Positions 8,525 to 17,829 of a stretch of DNA of 64,000 bases are shown here, piece after piece. The translations under genes and the position numbers were made by a program. Position 1 is the first letter of the stretch; every line of letters starts with the position of its first letter. The DNA is taken from positions 496,001 through 560,000 of the forward strand of contig CAWKGD010000003.1 in NCBI GenBank assembly GCA_963849105.1, in the 5' to 3' direction. The notes under the pieces were generated by a model that made no database searches, was not told the DNA's origin, and saw only the letters and a program-made list of their open reading frames with translations. The stretch comes from CAVRXQ01 sp963849105. Its GTDB lineage: Bacteria; Actinomycetota; Acidimicrobiia; Acidimicrobiales; Bog-793.

Positions 8525-10588
8525 GTGCCGGATTACCACGTCGTCTCGGAGTTTTCGCCCGCCGGCGACCAGCCGAAGGCGATCGCCGCGCTCGTCGACT
8601 CGATCAACGCCGGCAACCGTTTCCAAACGCTGCTCGGCACGACGGGCAGCGGCAAGAGCGCGACGATCGCCTGGACGATCGAGCAGGTGAAGCGCCCGAC
8701 GCTCGTTCTCGCGCCGAACAAGTCGCTTGCCGCGCAGCTCGCCGGGGAGTTCCGTTCGTTCTTCCCCGACAACCGCGTCGAGTACTTCGTCTCCTACTAC
8801 GACTACTACCAACCCGAGGCGTACATGCCGGCGACCGACACGTATATCGAGAAGGACTCGTCGATTAACGACGAGATCGACCGGCTACGGCACTCGACGA
8901 CCGCCAGCCTGCTCACGCGGCGCGACGTCATCGTCGTCGCCTCGGTCTCCGCGATCTACGGCCTCGGCTCGCCCGAAGAATATGAGGGAAAGCTGCTCGT
9001 TTTGCGCCCAGGCGAGGTCCACGATCAGCGGGCGATGCTCCGCCAGCTCGTCGATATGCATTACGACCGCAACGACCAGAACCTCGTTCGCGGCCGCTTC
9101 CGCGTCCGCGGCGACACCTTGGAGATCCACCCGGCCTACGAGGAGTTCTCCGTGCGCATCGAACTCTTCGGCGACGAGGTCGAAAGGATCACGCGCTTCG
9201 ACGAGCTCACCGGCGAGATCCTCGGCGAACTCGAAGAGCTGATCGTCTTCCCCGCTACCCACTACGTCGCGGGCGACGAGAAGATGCGCGCTGCGATCAA
9301 ATCGATCGGGGACGAATTGCGCGAACGCCTACGGGAGCTCGAGACGCAAGGAAAGCTCCTCGAGGCGCAGCGGCTGAAGATGCGCACCGAGCACGACCTG
9401 GAGATGCTCGCCGAGGTCGGTACGTGCTCGGGGATCGAGAACTACAGCCGCCACCTCGACGGGCGCGAGCCCGGATCAGAGCCGTATACGCTGCTCGACT
9501 TCCTCCCGAAGGACTGGCTGTTGATCGTCGACGAGAGCCACGTCACCGTCCCACAGCTGCACGGCCAGTTCTTCGGCGACCGCTCCCGCAAAGAGGTCCT
9601 CGTCGAACACGGCTTCCGGCTCCCCTCGGCGCTCGACAACCGCCCGTTGCGTTTCGAGGAACTCGAGGCGCGCATCAACCAGTGCGTCTTCATGTCGGCG
9701 ACGCCGTCCCCATACGAGATCGAGGTCTCGGACACCGTCGTCGAACAGATCGTGCGTCCGACCGGCCTCGTCGACCCCGAGGTGGTCGTGAAGCCCACCA
9801 AGCGACAGATCGACGACCTGATCGCAGAGATCGACACGGTCGTCAAGCGCGGCGAGCGCGTTCTCGTCACGACGTTGACGAAGAAGATGGCGGAGGACCT
9901 CACCGACTATCTCCTGGAGTCGGGGCTGCGAGTCCGCTATCTGCACTCGAACGTCGAGACGATCGAACGCATCGAGATCGTGCGCGATCTGCGCCTCGGC
10001 GAATTCGACGTTCTTGTCGGCATCAACCTTTTGCGGGAGGGACTGGACCTTCCCGAGGTTTCACTCGTCGCGATCCTGGATGCGGACAAGGAGGGCTTCC
10101 TCCGTTCGTCGACGTCTCTTATCCAGACGATCGGGCGCGCGGCGCGCAACGTCGCCGGGCGCGTGGTGCTGTACGCCGATGTCATCACCGACTCGATGCG
10201 ACAAGCGATGGCGGAGACCGAGAGACGCCGCGAGCTGCAGCGCGCCTACAACGTCGAACACGGCATCGATCCGCAGACGATCCGCAAGGCGGTCACCGAC
10301 CTCGTTGCTCAGTTCCGCGCACAGAGCGGTTTCCAACCCGATTCCGCCCCGGTTCCGGTCGGTTCGGTGTCGGAACGGTCGCGGCGCGCTGGTCGCCGTG
10401 CGGCACAACGCGCGGCGGGGGAGTTCGTCGAGAGCCCAGCCGAACTCCCCGCGGACGAGCTCGAGCGTTTGATCGCGACCTTGGAAGCCGAGATGCGTCA
10501 GGCTGCCGCCGAGCTCCGATTCGAGTACGCAGCACGGTTGCGAGACGAGATCCGGCGACTCAACCGGGAATTGGCGGAGGTCGGTTAA
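8525..10588 (+). CDS. uvrB: Excinuclease ABC subunit B
   Basis: Damage-verifying helicase subunit of nucleotide excision repair. The 687-residue protein has Walker A GTTGSGKS (about 38-45) and the aromatic beta-hairpin region YYDYYQPEAYMP used for strand insertion. It also has the helicase DE box LLIVDESHV, the motif VI region QTIGRAARN and a C-terminal UVR domain (about 645-687) that binds UvrC. GTG 8525 is chosen because the protein then begins with the family N-terminus (DYHVVSEFSPAGDQPKAI). The open frame extends upstream without similarity. In many actinobacteria uvrB lies close to uvrA; here they are about 33 kb apart. Confidence 0.97.
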   Translation: MPDYHVVSEFSPAGDQPKAIAALVDSINAGNRFQTLLGTTGSGKSATIAWTIEQVKRPTLVLAPNKSLAAQLAGEFRSFFPDNRVEYFVSYYDYYQPEAYMPATDTYIEKDSSINDEIDRLRHSTTASLLTRRDVIVVASVSAIYGLGSPEEYEGKLLVLRPGEVHDQRAMLRQLVDMHYDRNDQNLVRGRFRVRGDTLEIHPAYEEFSVRIELFGDEVERITRFDELTGEILGELEELIVFPATHYVAGDEKMRAAIKSIGDELRERLRELETQGKLLEAQRLKMRTEHDLEMLAEVGTCSGIENYSRHLDGREPGSEPYTLLDFLPKDWLLIVDESHVTVPQLHGQFFGDRSRKEVLVEHGFRLPSALDNRPLRFEELEARINQCVFMSATPSPYEIEVSDTVVEQIVRPTGLVDPEVVVKPTKRQIDDLIAEIDTVVKRGERVLVTTLTKKMAEDLTDYLLESGLRVRYLHSNVETIERIEIVRDLRLGEFDVLVGINLLREGLDLPEVSLVAILDADKEGFLRSSTSLIQTIGRAARNVAGRVVLYADVITDSMRQAMAETERRRELQRAYNVEHGIDPQTIRKAVTDLVAQFRAQSGFQPDSAPVPVGSVSERSRRAGRRAAQRAAGEFVESPAELPADELERLIATLEAEMRQAAAELRFEYAARLRDEIRRLNRELAEVG

Positions 10589-10616
10589 CCGCGCGCCGAC
10601 GGTTGTATCCCTCGAG

Positions 10617-10860
10617 ATGGACGTGATGGGCCTCGAAGTGAAGCCGCTCGACGAAACGACCTGGGGACTTCACCCAACTCGTTGAGCGGCACAACGGCAT
10701 CTGGTGTTGGTGCATGTCCGTCCAACGGATCGGGAAAAACCGGTGGGTCGTGAAAAGAGTTGTGCGTTCGCGGCGATCCACGATGCGGAACTAATCGGCG
10801 AGCCGGGTCAGAAACTTGCGCCGCACCGACCATCGGCGGCGCAAGAAATCGCCGCTGTAG
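10617..10860 (+). pseudogene. Degraded GNAT N-acetyltransferase remnant
   Basis: The 300-base gap after uvrB contains a broken reading frame. ATG 10617 opens a frame reading VKPLDETTW. A frameshift near 10665 moves to a second frame reading DFTQLVERHNGIW-CWCMS. Together these match the N-terminus of a common GNAT family (pattern LxxxTWxxFxxLVExHNGVWGGCWCM). Part of the Gly-Gly-Cys-Trp-Cys motif is missing. A later piece (DAELIGEPG) back in the first frame resembles the core strand of the acetyl-CoA fold. Stop codons interrupt both frames, so no functional enzyme is expected. The assignment rests on pattern memory of the family, not on an alignment. Confidence 0.5.
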
Positions 10861-10896
10861 TGCCCGACTTTCCCAGTTTTGCGTAAGGTGTGGGCG

Positions 10897-12006
10897 GTGC
10901 TTGGGGGAGTCGCGTCAAATGGGGCGGAGCACGAAACGGACGCGAAAGCGGACGGTCCGATTCAGGTCTCGTGCCGCAACGTCTGGAAAGTCTTCGGTCG
11001 CGGCGGAGAGAGGATTCCCGGTAGCGAGAAAGCCCACTTGAGTCGCGCGGAGCTAATGGAGAGCGAAGGGTGCACCGTCGCCGTCCGCGACGTTTCCTTC
11101 GAAATCCCGAGGGGCGAAGTCTTCGTCGTCATGGGTCTTTCGGGTAGCGGCAAGTCGACACTGACCCGTTGCATAACTCGATTGATCGAAGTCACGAGCG
11201 GTGACATCGAGTTATGCGGACGCAGCGTTGTCAACGCTGACCAGAAGGGTCTACGCGACATGCGGAGGACCAAGGTCAGCATGGTCTTCCAACACTTCGC
11301 CCTGCTCCCGCATCGAAACGTGCTCGACAACGTCGCGTACGGCCTCGAGATCCGCGGCGTCGACAAGGCCAAGCGCCACGAACGGGCCCGCGAGCTCCTC
11401 GGTGTCGTCGGGCTCGCTGGCTTGGAGCGGTCATATCCGAATCAGTTGAGCGGCGGCATGCAACAGCGTGTCGGGCTCGCCCGTGCGCTGGCCGTCGATC
11501 CTGAGGTGCTCATTTTCGACGAGGCGTTCTCGGCGCTCGACCCGCTGATCCGGCGGGGGATGCAAGACGAGCTTGCCCGGCTCCAGCAGCAAATGCACAA
11601 GACCGTGATCTTCGTGACGCACGACCTCGACGAAGCCCTGAAGCTGGGCGACCGCATCGCGATCATGCGCGACGGGGCGTTCGTGCAACTCGGCACTCCT
11701 GAGGAAGTAGTTGGTCAACCGGTCGATGACTATGTCGCCGCGTTCACTCAGGACGTGCCGCGGGCCAAGATCCTCACGGCGGCGTGGGTGATGCGTCCGG
11801 TCGTTGCGGGCAAAGTTCCCGAGCGCTCGGTGCCAGAAACGACGAAGCTCGAAGACGTTCTCGGATTCCTCGCCGAGCGAGATGAAGTTGTCGGTGTCGT
11901 CGACTCATCCGGCACGATGGTCGGGACCATTGATCGGGCGACGGTCCTGCAGGCGGTCGCCACCGGGCCGCCACACCCTGACGCGTTGCTCGCCGTTCAA
12001 GTCTGA
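10897..12006 (+). CDS. proV: Glycine betaine/proline ABC transporter ATP-binding protein (ProV/OpuAA type)
   Basis: ATPase of a quaternary-amine importer. It contains the family-specific lead NVWKVFG, Walker A GLSGSGKST (about 78-86), the signature LSGGMQQRVGLARAL, Walker B VLIFDEAFSALDPL and the H-loop FVTHDLDEA. These are followed by a C-terminal CBS-like regulatory region (about 290-369) in which ProV/OpuA proteins sense ionic strength. Start choice is uncertain: GTG 10897 has AAGG 8 bases upstream, while TTG 10879 and GTG 10888 are in frame. It is the first gene of the proV-proW-proX unit, with 8 bases to the permease gene. The substrate may be glycine betaine, choline or proline betaine. 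Confidence 0.9.
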   Translation: MLGGVASNGAEHETDAKADGPIQVSCRNVWKVFGRGGERIPGSEKAHLSRAELMESEGCTVAVRDVSFEIPRGEVFVVMGLSGSGKSTLTRCITRLIEVTSGDIELCGRSVVNADQKGLRDMRRTKVSMVFQHFALLPHRNVLDNVAYGLEIRGVDKAKRHERARELLGVVGLAGLERSYPNQLSGGMQQRVGLARALAVDPEVLIFDEAFSALDPLIRRGMQDELARLQQQMHKTVIFVTHDLDEALKLGDRIAIMRDGAFVQLGTPEEVVGQPVDDYVAAFTQDVPRAKILTAAWVMRPVVAGKVPERSVPETTKLEDVLGFLAERDEVVGVVDSSGTMVGTIDRATVLQAVATGPPHPDALLAVQV

Positions 12007-12014
12007 GGTCAAGC

Positions 12015-14012
12015 GTGGCGCTGGCGCTTCCACGACGGAGCAGCGTCACCGCGCTGAATTGGCGGTTGGCGTTGCGCCACCCCTGGCCGGGCATCGCACT
12101 CGCCGGGGTCGGCATGGCGGTGTCTGCCGCGGCTTCCGGCACGGCGGCCGGCTTTCCCGCCGGCTGGGTTCCGGGGTCACAAAACGCCTTCTCGAGCCTC
12201 GACAACTGGATCACCGCCCACCAGGCGAGTGCACCGGTGTTCACCGATTTCGTGACACCGGTCGGCGACGGGCTCGGCCACATCGTGAACGCGCTCGTCA
12301 GCGTGTTCACCTTCATCGGCTGGCCGGGGGTGCTCGCTGTCTTCGTCCTCGCTGCGCTCGGCGCTGGGCGCGCCCGCACCGCCGTGTTCGCGACGATCGT
12401 TGTCGCCGGCTTCGGACTGCTTGGTCTGTGGGCCGACAGCATGGCGACGCTCGCCTTGATGACCGTCTCGATTGTCGTCGCGCTCGTGATCGGTATTCCC
12501 CTCGGCATCGTCGCCGGGCTGTCCGACCCGGTCGACCACGTTCTGCGACCGATTCTCGACGCGGCGCAGATGCTGCCGGCGTACGTCTATCTCATCCCCG
12601 TTGTGATCCTGCTCGGCATAGGCAACCCCGCCGGCGTGATCGCGACGGTGATCTATGCCGCGCCTCCGGTGATCCGACTGACGTCGCTCGGCATCCGCTC
12701 GGTTCGATCAGATGTCATGGAAGCCGGCGCCTCGTTCGGATCGACCCGCCGGCAGCTGTTGTCGAAGGTCCAACTTCCGTTGGCCTTGCGGCCGATCCTG
12801 CTTGGGATCAACCAGGTCATCATGATGGCGCTGTCGATCGTCGTCCTCGCGTCGTTGATCGGCTCCGGCGGGCTCGGTGACCCGGTTCTCGCCGCGCTGA
12901 CCATCCAGAACTTGGGTCAGGCGTTCACGCCGGGCGTGGTGATCGTCGCGATGGCGATGCTGCTCGATCGCATCGTCTCCGCCTACGGCGACCGCATCGG
13001 CCATGCTCACCAGGCGCTGCCAACGCGACCGGGGTTCTTCGAGCGGCACCGCCGTCCGCTGTTGCTGACGTGCCTCGGCGCCGGCATCGTGCTCGTGTTC
13101 GTCACCCACTACGCGTTCGGCGTCGGGGACTTCCCCCAGAACTGGTCGTTCTCGATCAGCGGGCCGGTGAACACCGGCCTCACGTGGCTCGAGTCGCACC
13201 TTTACCATTACTCGGGCGTGCCGGTCGTCGGCGGCACCGAGAACCTCTCGAATTTCCTGACCCTTTCGATACTCAACCCGTTCACGAGTTTCTTCAGCGC
13301 CGTCCCATGGTGGCTCGCCGTCTTCGGCACTGGTGCGGCCGGAGTGCTCGTCGGCAACGTGCGTCGCGGCGCGCAGCTGGCGATCTGCCTCGTCGGGGTC
13401 GGGCTGCTCGGCGTGTGGGCCGATGCCGCCTCCACACTCAGCCAAGTAATCGTCGCGCTGGGGCTCTGCGTGCTCATCGGCTTCCCGATCGGCGTGCTCG
13501 CCTACTGGTGGCCGTGGCTCGGCCGAGCGTTGCGCCCGCTGCTCGACACGGCGCAGACGATGCCGGCCTTCGTCTATTTGATCCCGGTCGTCGTCTTCTT
13601 CAGCGTCGGGCCGGTCGCCGGCGTCATCGCCTCGTTCGTGTACGCGGTGCCAGCGACGATCCGCCTGACGATCCTCGGGCTGCGCGGCGTTCGTCACGAC
13701 ATCATCGAGGCGGGAGAAGCGTTCGGCTCGACGCGTCTGCAGACGCTGTGGAAGGTCGAGCTCCCGGCCGCCCGCCCGGCGATGCTCCTTGCCGTCAACC
13801 AGACGATCATGCTCGTGCTCGCCGAAGTCATCGTGGCCGGGCTCGTCGGCGCCGGTGGCCTCGGCTACGACGTCGTCGTCGGGCTCGACCGCGACGAGTT
13901 CGGCCTCGGACTCGCTGCCGGTCTCGGCATCGTCTTGATGGGAATCGTCTTCGACCGCCTCACCCAAGGGGCGGGCCGGGGCGCGGGTGGTCCTGTCGCC
14001 GAAGGAGCCTGA
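12015..14012 (+). CDS. proW: Duplicated, fused glycine betaine ABC transporter permease (ProW-like)
   Basis: A 665-residue membrane protein made of two homologous ProW-type permease halves in tandem (about 60-330 and 380-650). Each half has its own binding-protein-dependent transport motif: EAGASFGSTRRQLLSKVQLP in the first and EAGEAFGSTRLQTLWKVELP in the second. Each half also has a matching lead region (AAQMLPAYVYLIPVV and TAQTMPAFVYLIPVV). A single polypeptide would therefore supply both halves of the translocation channel, where ProW/OpuAB normally homodimerises. It sits between the ATPase and binding-protein genes. The start GTG 12015 is placed 8 bases after the proV stop. Confidence 0.9.
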   Translation: MALALPRRSSVTALNWRLALRHPWPGIALAGVGMAVSAAASGTAAGFPAGWVPGSQNAFSSLDNWITAHQASAPVFTDFVTPVGDGLGHIVNALVSVFTFIGWPGVLAVFVLAALGAGRARTAVFATIVVAGFGLLGLWADSMATLALMTVSIVVALVIGIPLGIVAGLSDPVDHVLRPILDAAQMLPAYVYLIPVVILLGIGNPAGVIATVIYAAPPVIRLTSLGIRSVRSDVMEAGASFGSTRRQLLSKVQLPLALRPILLGINQVIMMALSIVVLASLIGSGGLGDPVLAALTIQNLGQAFTPGVVIVAMAMLLDRIVSAYGDRIGHAHQALPTRPGFFERHRRPLLLTCLGAGIVLVFVTHYAFGVGDFPQNWSFSISGPVNTGLTWLESHLYHYSGVPVVGGTENLSNFLTLSILNPFTSFFSAVPWWLAVFGTGAAGVLVGNVRRGAQLAICLVGVGLLGVWADAASTLSQVIVALGLCVLIGFPIGVLAYWWPWLGRALRPLLDTAQTMPAFVYLIPVVVFFSVGPVAGVIASFVYAVPATIRLTILGLRGVRHDIIEAGEAFGSTRLQTLWKVELPAARPAMLLAVNQTIMLVLAEVIVAGLVGAGGLGYDVVVGLDRDEFGLGLAAGLGIVLMGIVFDRLTQGAGRGAGGPVAEGA

Positions 14013-14066
14013 GGCCGTCGCGCCGTTGTCCTCGATAACGAATAAGGGAAACGAAAGGAGCTACAC

Positions 14067-15080
14067 GTGAGGAGAAAGAAGGGGCTGCGGGCTTGGTCCG
14101 CAAAGAAAATGCTCGTCGCGTTGGCGGCGGCTTCGATCGGGCTCGCGCTCGGCGGCGTGGCGATCACCTCCGCCTCGGCGGGTTCGAAGCCGACGATCAC
14201 TCTCGCGACGAACTCATGGCAGGGGTCCGACTCGAACAACGTCGTCGCGCAGTACGTCATCGAGAAAGACCTCGGTTATCAAGTCAATTTGCTGACAATC
14301 GACGAGATCCCGACGTGGCCGGCGATGGCGAAGGGCTCGGTCTCCGCGGTGCTCGAGGTGTGGGGTCACCAAAACCTGTACCAGGAGTACGTGAAGGGCA
14401 ACCACGAGGTGATCGACGCCGGTCTGGAAGGCCCGGACGGCAACATCGGCTGGTACGTGCCGACGTATCTGATGAAGGAACACCCCGAGTTGGCGACGTG
14501 GAAGGGCCTGGAAAAGGACTGGAAGCTGTTCGTCACGCCGCAGACGACTCCAAAAGGTCAGTTCCTCGACGGCTCGCCGAGTTATGTGACCTACGACGCC
14601 GCAATCATCAGCAAGTTGGGCCTGGATCTGAAGGTCGTCTACGCCGGGACCGAAGCCTCCCAGCTCGCGGAAGTCGAGCGGATCTACAAGGCGCATGGCG
14701 CGGTGCTCTTCTACTGGTACACGCCGCAGTACATCAACGCGTTGTACAGCTTCTCCCAGATCGCGCTGCCGACGTTCACCCAAAAGTGTGCGGCGGACGC
14801 TGGGTCTAATGATCAGAATTGGGACTGCTCATACCCTCCGTACAACCTGTACAAGGCGATGAGCGCGAAGCTGCCGACGATCGCACCGAAGGTCGCGGAC
14901 TTCATCAAGCGCTTCAATTGGACGTCAGCCGATCAGAACGAGGTCGGCTACGACATCGCGGTGAAGGGCATGAGCCCGAGCGCCGCGGCGAAGCTGTTCG
15001 TGAACACCCACAAGTCGCTGGTTCAGTCCTGGCTGAGCGGGTCGTTCACCAAGACGTTGGCGCCGGTTCCGGGGACGTGA
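14067..15080 (+). CDS. proX: Glycine betaine ABC transporter substrate-binding protein (ProX/OpuAC type)
   Basis: A secreted binding protein of 337 residues. A basic N-terminus (RRKKGLRAWSAKK) is followed by a hydrophobic signal segment (about 15-37) ending in ASA; no lipobox cysteine is seen. The mature part has the OpuAC features NSWQGSDSNNVVAQYVIEKDLGY, the AKGSVSAVLEVWGH segment and several Trp/Tyr residues that could form the aromatic cage for a trimethylammonium group. GTG 14067 has AAAGGAG a few bases upstream. It completes the proVWX unit and lies just before the demethylase-ETF operon. Confidence 0.9.
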   Translation: MRRKKGLRAWSAKKMLVALAAASIGLALGGVAITSASAGSKPTITLATNSWQGSDSNNVVAQYVIEKDLGYQVNLLTIDEIPTWPAMAKGSVSAVLEVWGHQNLYQEYVKGNHEVIDAGLEGPDGNIGWYVPTYLMKEHPELATWKGLEKDWKLFVTPQTTPKGQFLDGSPSYVTYDAAIISKLGLDLKVVYAGTEASQLAEVERIYKAHGAVLFYWYTPQYINALYSFSQIALPTFTQKCAADAGSNDQNWDCSYPPYNLYKAMSAKLPTIAPKVADFIKRFNWTSADQNEVGYDIAVKGMSPSAAAKLFVNTHKSLVQSWLSGSFTKTLAPVPGT

Positions 15081-15163
15081 TCCTGAGGGAACCCATTCGG
15101 ATGTGAAGTCGGAGCGCGTGCGCGCCACCGTCGTCGATCGGCGACGCGTGGCGTGCACGTCGC

Positions 15164-15179
15164 GTCCATTATGTGGAAC
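15164..15179. promoter_or_regulatory. Candidate IclR-type operator upstream of the demethylase operon
   Basis: The 200-base gap between proX and the FAD/GcvT gene contains the imperfect palindrome GTCC-ATTATGT-GGAAC. The core TCC-N7-GGA, with A after TCC, also occurs at 40188-40200, between the IclR-type gene and mttB. The shared motif suggests one regulator for both arms. This is inference from two sites only. No clear -35/-10 pair is seen in the gap. Confidence 0.3.
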
Positions 15180-15282
15180 TCTCGAACGATCACGCGTCGA
15201 CCGCCGCGCACTGTGTTGCTCAGACGCGAATGAGGCGCCACTATCAGTGAAGCTGTTCGCGTCGAGATCCAAAGGATCGTGA

Positions 15283-17793
15283 ATGCCAACTGAACGTGCG
15301 AGCGTCGTCGTCATCGGTGCCGGCATCGTCGGCAATTTCCTCGCCCATCATCTTGCGAGGCTCGGTTGGCGAGAGATCGTCCTCGTCGACAAGGGACCGA
15401 TGCCGAATCCCGGGGGCTCGACGGGTCACGCGTCGAATTTCATCTATCCGATCGAGTACTCGAAGATGATGATGGAGCTGACCGCCGATTCCTCCGAGTC
15501 GTACAAAGAGCTCGGAGTTTTCGTGGAAAGCGGCGGGCTCGAAGTCGTTCGCTCAGAGCAGCGCATGGAAGAGCTGCGTCGCCGGTCGGCGATGGCGAAA
15601 GCCTGGGGGATCCCGGCTGAGATCGTGACGCCGGCGCGGGCGCGTGAGCTCGTTCCATACCTGAACGAGAAGGTGATCCTCGGAGCGCTCTATCTGCCGA
15701 CGGTCGGAGTCGTCGATTCGCTGCGCGCCGGAACGTTGGTGCGCGAGGGCGCCGTTGCCGATGGGGCGCTCACGGTTCAGGCGAACACCGAGGTGCTTGC
15801 GATCGACGTCGATGAAAAGACGAATCGGGTTAGCACCGTTCGCACAAACCGGGGCGACATCGAGACCGAGTGCGTCGCCATCTGCTGTGGTGTCTGGAGC
15901 CCGCGCATCGCCCGAATGGCGGGGGCGCGTATCCCACTCGTCCCCACCGTGCACCAGATGATCAGTGTCGGCCCGATCCCGATGTTCGCCGCGACCTCGG
16001 GGGAGATCGAGTTCCCGATCGTTCGCGACATGGACCCGCTGATGTACGAGCGACAGCACGGAGCGGACCTGGAAGTCGGCTCGTACGCGCACCGGTCGAT
16101 CCTCGTCGAGCCGGACGACATCCCGCCGAACGAGAAGGCGGCGCTGTCGCCGACCGAGCTCCCCTTCACCCAGGAAGATTTCGACCCCCAGTTGGCCGAG
16201 GCGCTCGAACTGATGCCGGAGGTGCTCGACGACGAGCGCGTCGGCGTACGGCACGCGATCAACGGTTTGATTTCCATGACCCCTGACGGTCACCCGGTGT
16301 TGGGTGAGTGCCCCGAGACGGACGGATTGTGGTCAGTCGCGGCGAGCTGGATCAAAGAAGGGCCGGGAATCGCTCGCGCCGTCGCCGAGTGGATGAGCGG
16401 CCAGGCCCCCGAGATCGACATCCATGAGGCGGACATCGCCCGCTTTTACGACGCGGAGAAGACGCGCAGACACGTCGCGGCACGGGCGTCGGAAGGCTTC
16501 AACAAGATCTACGGGGTCGTCCACCCGATGGAACAGTGGGAGTCCGACCGACCGGTTCGGGTCTCGCCGTTCTACGAGCGCGAGCGCGCCCTCGGGGCAG
16601 TTTTCTTCGAGACCGCTGGGTGGGAGCGCCCCTATTGGTACGCGTCGAACGAGGCGCTTCTCGATCGGTACGGCGACAGGGTGGTGCGCCGCGAAGCGGA
16701 GTGGGAGTCGCGGTGGTGGTCGCCGATCATCAGCGCTGAGCATCTCGCGATGCGCGACGGATGCGGCATGGTCGACCTTTCCGCCTTCGCGATGTTCGAG
16801 GTCTCCGGCAAGGGCGCCTTCGAAAGCGTGCAGCGGACCGCCCTCGCGCAGATGGACGTGCCGGTCGGCCGCGTCGTCTACACACCGATCCTCAACGAAC
16901 GCGGCACCTTCGTCGCCGACTTGACGATCATGCGCCTCGGAGAGGAGCGTTTCCGGGTCGTGACCGGCGGGGCGACGGGCAACATAGACCGACGCTGTTT
17001 CGGGCGGCACCTCGTCGGCGACGCGCAGGTCGCGGACGTCACCTCGGCGTGGTCGACGCTCGGGGTGTGGGGGCCGAATGCTCGCCAGGTGCTCGCCGCA
17101 ACGTCACCCGATGACGTCTCGCACGCTGGTTTTCCGTTCGCGACGTGTCGCAGCATCGAGATCGACGGGGTCGCGGTGCTCGCCTCGCGCATCTCCTACG
17201 TCGGCGAGCTCGGCTGGGAGCTCCACATCCCGATGGAACAAGGCGCGCGCGTCTGGGACGCGCTGTTCGAAGCGGGCCAACCCTTCGGCGTCGTGCCCGC
17301 CGGACTCGGCGTCTACCTCGTCACCGGACGGCTCGAAAAGGCGTACCGCGCCTACGGCGCGGAACTCACCGCCGACTTCAACGTCGTCGAAGCGGGCATG
17401 CAACGGCCGAAGGTGAAAGAGGCAGACTTCGTCGGCAAGGACGCCCACCTCGGCCATCGCGACGAACGGCCAGCCGCCATGTTGTGCACCTTGACGATCG
17501 ACGACCACCGCGCCTCAGACGGTCGTCAGCGCTTCCCGCTCGGTGGCGAGCCGATCCTCACCCGAGAAGGCGAACGCCTCGTCGACACGCGTGGCCGGGG
17601 TTCTTACGTGACGAGTGCCGGTGCGGGTCCCTCGGTCGGAAAGCACATCCTGCTCGCCTATGTCCCCACCGAACGTGCCGTCGAAGGAGCGGGCTTCGCC
17701 GTCGAATACATGGGGGAGCACTTGCCCGTCACCGTCGCGACGGTCGGGAGTCGGCCGCTTTTCGATCCCGACAACGAACGCGTCCGCAGCTGA
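15283..17793 (+). CDS. FAD-dependent dimethylglycine/sarcosine-type demethylase with folate-binding GcvT domain
   Basis: An 836-residue protein of the dimethylglycine dehydrogenase/sarcosine dehydrogenase family. These enzymes oxidise an N-methyl group and pass the one-carbon unit to tetrahydrofolate. Residues 1-385 form a D-amino-acid-oxidase-like FAD domain with VVVIGAGIVGNFLAHHL. A following STGHASN motif places His49 where relatives attach FAD covalently. Residues about 430-836 form the GcvT/aminomethyltransferase domains (RISYVGELGWELHIP is typical). The etfB and etfA genes directly downstream indicate a dehydrogenase passing electrons to ETF rather than an oxidase. Dimethylglycine, sarcosine or another methylated amine could be the substrate. 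Start ATG 15283 follows AAAGGA with 6 bases between. Confidence 0.88.
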   Translation: MPTERASVVVIGAGIVGNFLAHHLARLGWREIVLVDKGPMPNPGGSTGHASNFIYPIEYSKMMMELTADSSESYKELGVFVESGGLEVVRSEQRMEELRRRSAMAKAWGIPAEIVTPARARELVPYLNEKVILGALYLPTVGVVDSLRAGTLVREGAVADGALTVQANTEVLAIDVDEKTNRVSTVRTNRGDIETECVAICCGVWSPRIARMAGARIPLVPTVHQMISVGPIPMFAATSGEIEFPIVRDMDPLMYERQHGADLEVGSYAHRSILVEPDDIPPNEKAALSPTELPFTQEDFDPQLAEALELMPEVLDDERVGVRHAINGLISMTPDGHPVLGECPETDGLWSVAASWIKEGPGIARAVAEWMSGQAPEIDIHEADIARFYDAEKTRRHVAARASEGFNKIYGVVHPMEQWESDRPVRVSPFYERERALGAVFFETAGWERPYWYASNEALLDRYGDRVVRREAEWESRWWSPIISAEHLAMRDGCGMVDLSAFAMFEVSGKGAFESVQRTALAQMDVPVGRVVYTPILNERGTFVADLTIMRLGEERFRVVTGGATGNIDRRCFGRHLVGDAQVADVTSAWSTLGVWGPNARQVLAATSPDDVSHAGFPFATCRSIEIDGVAVLASRISYVGELGWELHIPMEQGARVWDALFEAGQPFGVVPAGLGVYLVTGRLEKAYRAYGAELTADFNVVEAGMQRPKVKEADFVGKDAHLGHRDERPAAMLCTLTIDDHRASDGRQRFPLGGEPILTREGERLVDTRGRGSYVTSAGAGPSVGKHILLAYVPTERAVEGAGFAVEYMGEHLPVTVATVGSRPLFDPDNERVRS

Positions 17794-17829
17794 CGTGAAC
17801 CCGGTGCGGGAAGTCGCCGCGTTCCGCCG

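Noticed and set aside
10919..11041. ATG 10919 as start of the transporter ATPase
   Set aside because: It has a good GGGGGA upstream but is out of frame with the ATPase and encodes an Arg/Ser-rich shadow.
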